50,094 bases of DNA, from positions 1 through 50,094 of the forward strand of contig CAJUNX010000030.1 of assembly GCA_910587865.1 (NCBI GenBank), in the 5' to 3' direction. Made by a program: the position numbers and the translations under genes. The DNA is from an uncultured Roseburia sp. (lineage in GTDB: Bacteria; Bacillota; Clostridia; Lachnospirales; Lachnospiraceae). Below are positions 49,008-50,094 of this stretch, in pieces. The notes beneath the pieces are model-generated. The model was not told the DNA's origin. It ran no database searches and worked only from the letters and a program-made list of their open reading frames with translations. The first letter of the stretch is position 1. Every line of letters begins with the position of its first letter.

Positions 49008-49646
49008 ATGAACCCAAAACAACTGCATTATGAGGCCCTCGCCAATACCGTCATCAAAAATCTGGAGAAGCGCCAGATCGGAGGATATTACTGTTCCAAT
49101 ATCGAAGAAGCCGAGAAGAAAGCATTTTCCTGGCTGACGGAGCACTGCACGGTTTCCTTCGGGGGATCCATGACCTTAGAGGACACCGGTATGCTCACCG
49201 CCCTGCGCCACGATCCGAACATCCGCCTGATCGACCGTTCCACAGCAGGCTCTCCGGACGAGGTAAAAAGTGTCTATCATGAAGCCCTCTCGGCTGATTT
49301 TTATTTCACGAGTGCAAATGCCATCACGGCGGACGGTCAGATCGTCAATGTGGACGGCACCGGGAACCGTGTTGCCGCATTCATCTACGGGCCGGAGCAC
49401 GTCATTGTCATGGCTGGCATGAACAAGGTTGTCCCCACCCTTGAGGCTGCCTTAAGCCGCGTACATAATACCGCCGCTCCGATGAACTGCCAGCGCTTAC
49501 ACCGGGCGACGCCCTGCTTTGCGACCGGCGTCTGCACCGACTGTCTCTCCCCGGACTGCATCTGTGCGCAGACCGTCATCACAAGGAGAAGCCAGGTGCC
49601 GGGACGTATCCGCGTGATCTTAATCGGCGAGGATCTCGGATATTGA
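49008..49646 (+). CDS. LUD-domain protein
   Basis: A 212-residue LUD/DUF162 protein (NTVIKNLEKRQIGGYYCSNI, VSFGGSMTLEDTGMLTALR, DFYFTSANAITADGQIVNVD, GTGNRVAAFIYGPEHVIVMA). The family includes LutC/LutB-type lactate utilisation proteins; single-domain clostridial members have no proven function. The C-terminal part holds clustered Cys (CFATGVCTDCLSPDCICA), possibly an Fe-S or zinc site. The start is ATG 49008 after CAGGAGGTAAACT. No lutAB genes are adjacent. Confidence 0.88.
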   Translation: MNPKQLHYEALANTVIKNLEKRQIGGYYCSNIEEAEKKAFSWLTEHCTVSFGGSMTLEDTGMLTALRHDPNIRLIDRSTAGSPDEVKSVYHEALSADFYFTSANAITADGQIVNVDGTGNRVAAFIYGPEHVIVMAGMNKVVPTLEAALSRVHNTAAPMNCQRLHRATPCFATGVCTDCLSPDCICAQTVITRRSQVPGRIRVILIGEDLGY

Positions 49647-49657
49647 TCTTACTGTAA

Positions 49658-49723
49658 AAGTTCAGCCATGCATCGCATAATGAGCGGATCATGCCCGCAT
49701 GAATGAGCCCATATGCGATGCAT
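49658..49723 (+). repeat. Dispersed hairpin element, copy B
   Basis: The box AAGTTCAGCCAT (49658-49669) overlaps a perfect 11-bp stem ATGCATCGCAT/ATGCGATGCAT (49668-49678, 49713-49723). The core GCGGATCATGCCCGCATGAA holds TCATGC-CC-GCATGA (49689-49702). It starts 11 bp after the LUD stop codon. Compare copy A at 44740. Confidence 0.75.
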
Positions 49724-49773
49724 GAGGTGAGCGCCCGTTTATGAGTAAGCGATACAAAACACACCGTAATGAA

Positions 49774-49818
49774 AAGAAGTGCATGTTGTGATATACTCTA
49801 TCAAAACATACACTTCTT
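49774..49818 (+). terminator. Terminator-like hairpin after the LUD gene
   Basis: AAGAAGTG, ATGTT and TGATA pair with TATCA, AACAT and CACTTCTT (18 pairs, two mismatches), followed by a T-rich tract. A second GC hairpin, GCGGGCGTT/AACGCCCGC, lies at 49838-49871 and may end the minus-strand gene at 49905. Confidence 0.6.
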
Positions 49819-49904
49819 ATTTGTTCTTTGTGTCCCGGCGGGCGTTCACAGCTTCAATCTTCAACGCCCGCTTAGAAAATAACAGTAGTGTCATACCGAA
49901 ATCC

Positions 49905-50094
49905 TTATTTTATCTCGGCTTTTCTGAAAACGAAATGTGTTGCTGTCAGTGAAATAACGATCACCGCTGCTGCAAACAACGCCGATAATGCAAGTGTTCT
50001 GTTATCGCTCGTTTGTGCAAGGCTAAAACATGTCAGCCTGAAAACACTCTCGCTGATGAAGTTTCTAAGGATATTGCAGGACACAAAGCTGAAC
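49905..50094 (-). CDS. ABC-type permease, C-terminal fragment (runs off the window)
   Basis: The last 63 codons of a minus-strand gene, ending ...ATHFVFRKAEIK and a stop at 49905-49907. It shows a final membrane segment LALSALFAAAVIVISLTA followed by a short basic tail FRKAEIK, typical of ABC-2-type permeases of bacitracin/lantibiotic export systems. The start lies beyond the right edge. The family assignment rests on this short piece. Confidence 0.55.
   Translation of the reverse strand, partial: FSFVSCNILRNFISESVFRLTCFSLAQTSDNRTLALSALFAAAVIVISLTATHFVFRKAEIK

Overview
The window looks like a chromosomal segment of a strictly anaerobic, spore-forming and probably flagellated member of the Lachnospiraceae (Bacillota, Clostridia). 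The basis is: sporulation genes (a sigma-K-type factor, the cotJABC coat operon, a SpoIID/LysM-type protein), anaerobic redox enzymes (flavodiiron protein, rubredoxin fusion, NfnAB), a tryptophan T-box, and the DUF5716/DUF5717 families, which I know mainly from Lachnospiraceae. Most of the DNA is GC-rich; the stretch at about 47.7-49.0 kb is visibly AT-rich. Apart from a probable broken comM at the left edge and a truncated MATE gene near the right edge, the segment is ordinary chromosome and not a prophage, ICE or CRISPR locus. I see no tRNA, rRNA or CRISPR array.

Layout. 0-2.9 kb (minus): DUF5662 gene, sigma-K-type gene without a pro-sequence, comM whose 3' part is replaced by unrelated DNA. 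2.9-5.4 kb: a GH13-like protein lacking catalytic residues, and a divergent DUF1292 gene. 5.4-8.8 kb: UvrD-type helicase and gltX. 8.9-12.4 kb: a 95-bp repeat pair, then an orphan solute-binding lipoprotein and a chemoreceptor behind a long structured leader. 12.4-14.9 kb: feoA-feoB-Cys-rich protein. 15-18.8 kb: DUF554 protein, SpoIID/LysM coat-type protein, cotJABC with a sigma-K-like promoter. 18.9-25.7 kb: a four-gene operon (DUF5717, Hsp70-like DUF5716, helical repeat protein, membrane coiled-coil protein), with a divergent HisC/CobD-like aminotransferase. 27-29.7 kb: degenerate LytTR regulator, FliD-C-like protein and unknown protein behind a sigma-28-like promoter. 29.8-31.7 kb: GntR regulator and ABC exporter. 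31.8-35 kb: acyl-CoA dehydrogenase/EtfA/rubredoxin fusion with a flavodiiron protein. 35-39 kb: unknown membrane protein and NfnAB. 39-42.3 kb: TrpXYZ-type transporter under a Trp T-box. 42.3-44.6 kb: two COG0523 GTPases, one with a very large His/Cys metal-binding insert. 44.8-47.6 kb: ABC exporter and deoC. 47.8-50 kb: a probable guanidine-IV-type riboswitch in front of a truncated MATE gene, a LUD protein, and the end of an ABC permease.

The parts most worth following up are the DUF5717/DUF5716 operon; the acyl-CoA dehydrogenase-EtfA-rubredoxin plus flavodiiron pair, a possible self-contained O2-scavenging chain; the sigma-28-linked FliD-like operon; the catalytically dead GH13 protein; and a two-copy dispersed hairpin element whose stems differ in sequence but stay paired, around a conserved palindromic core.
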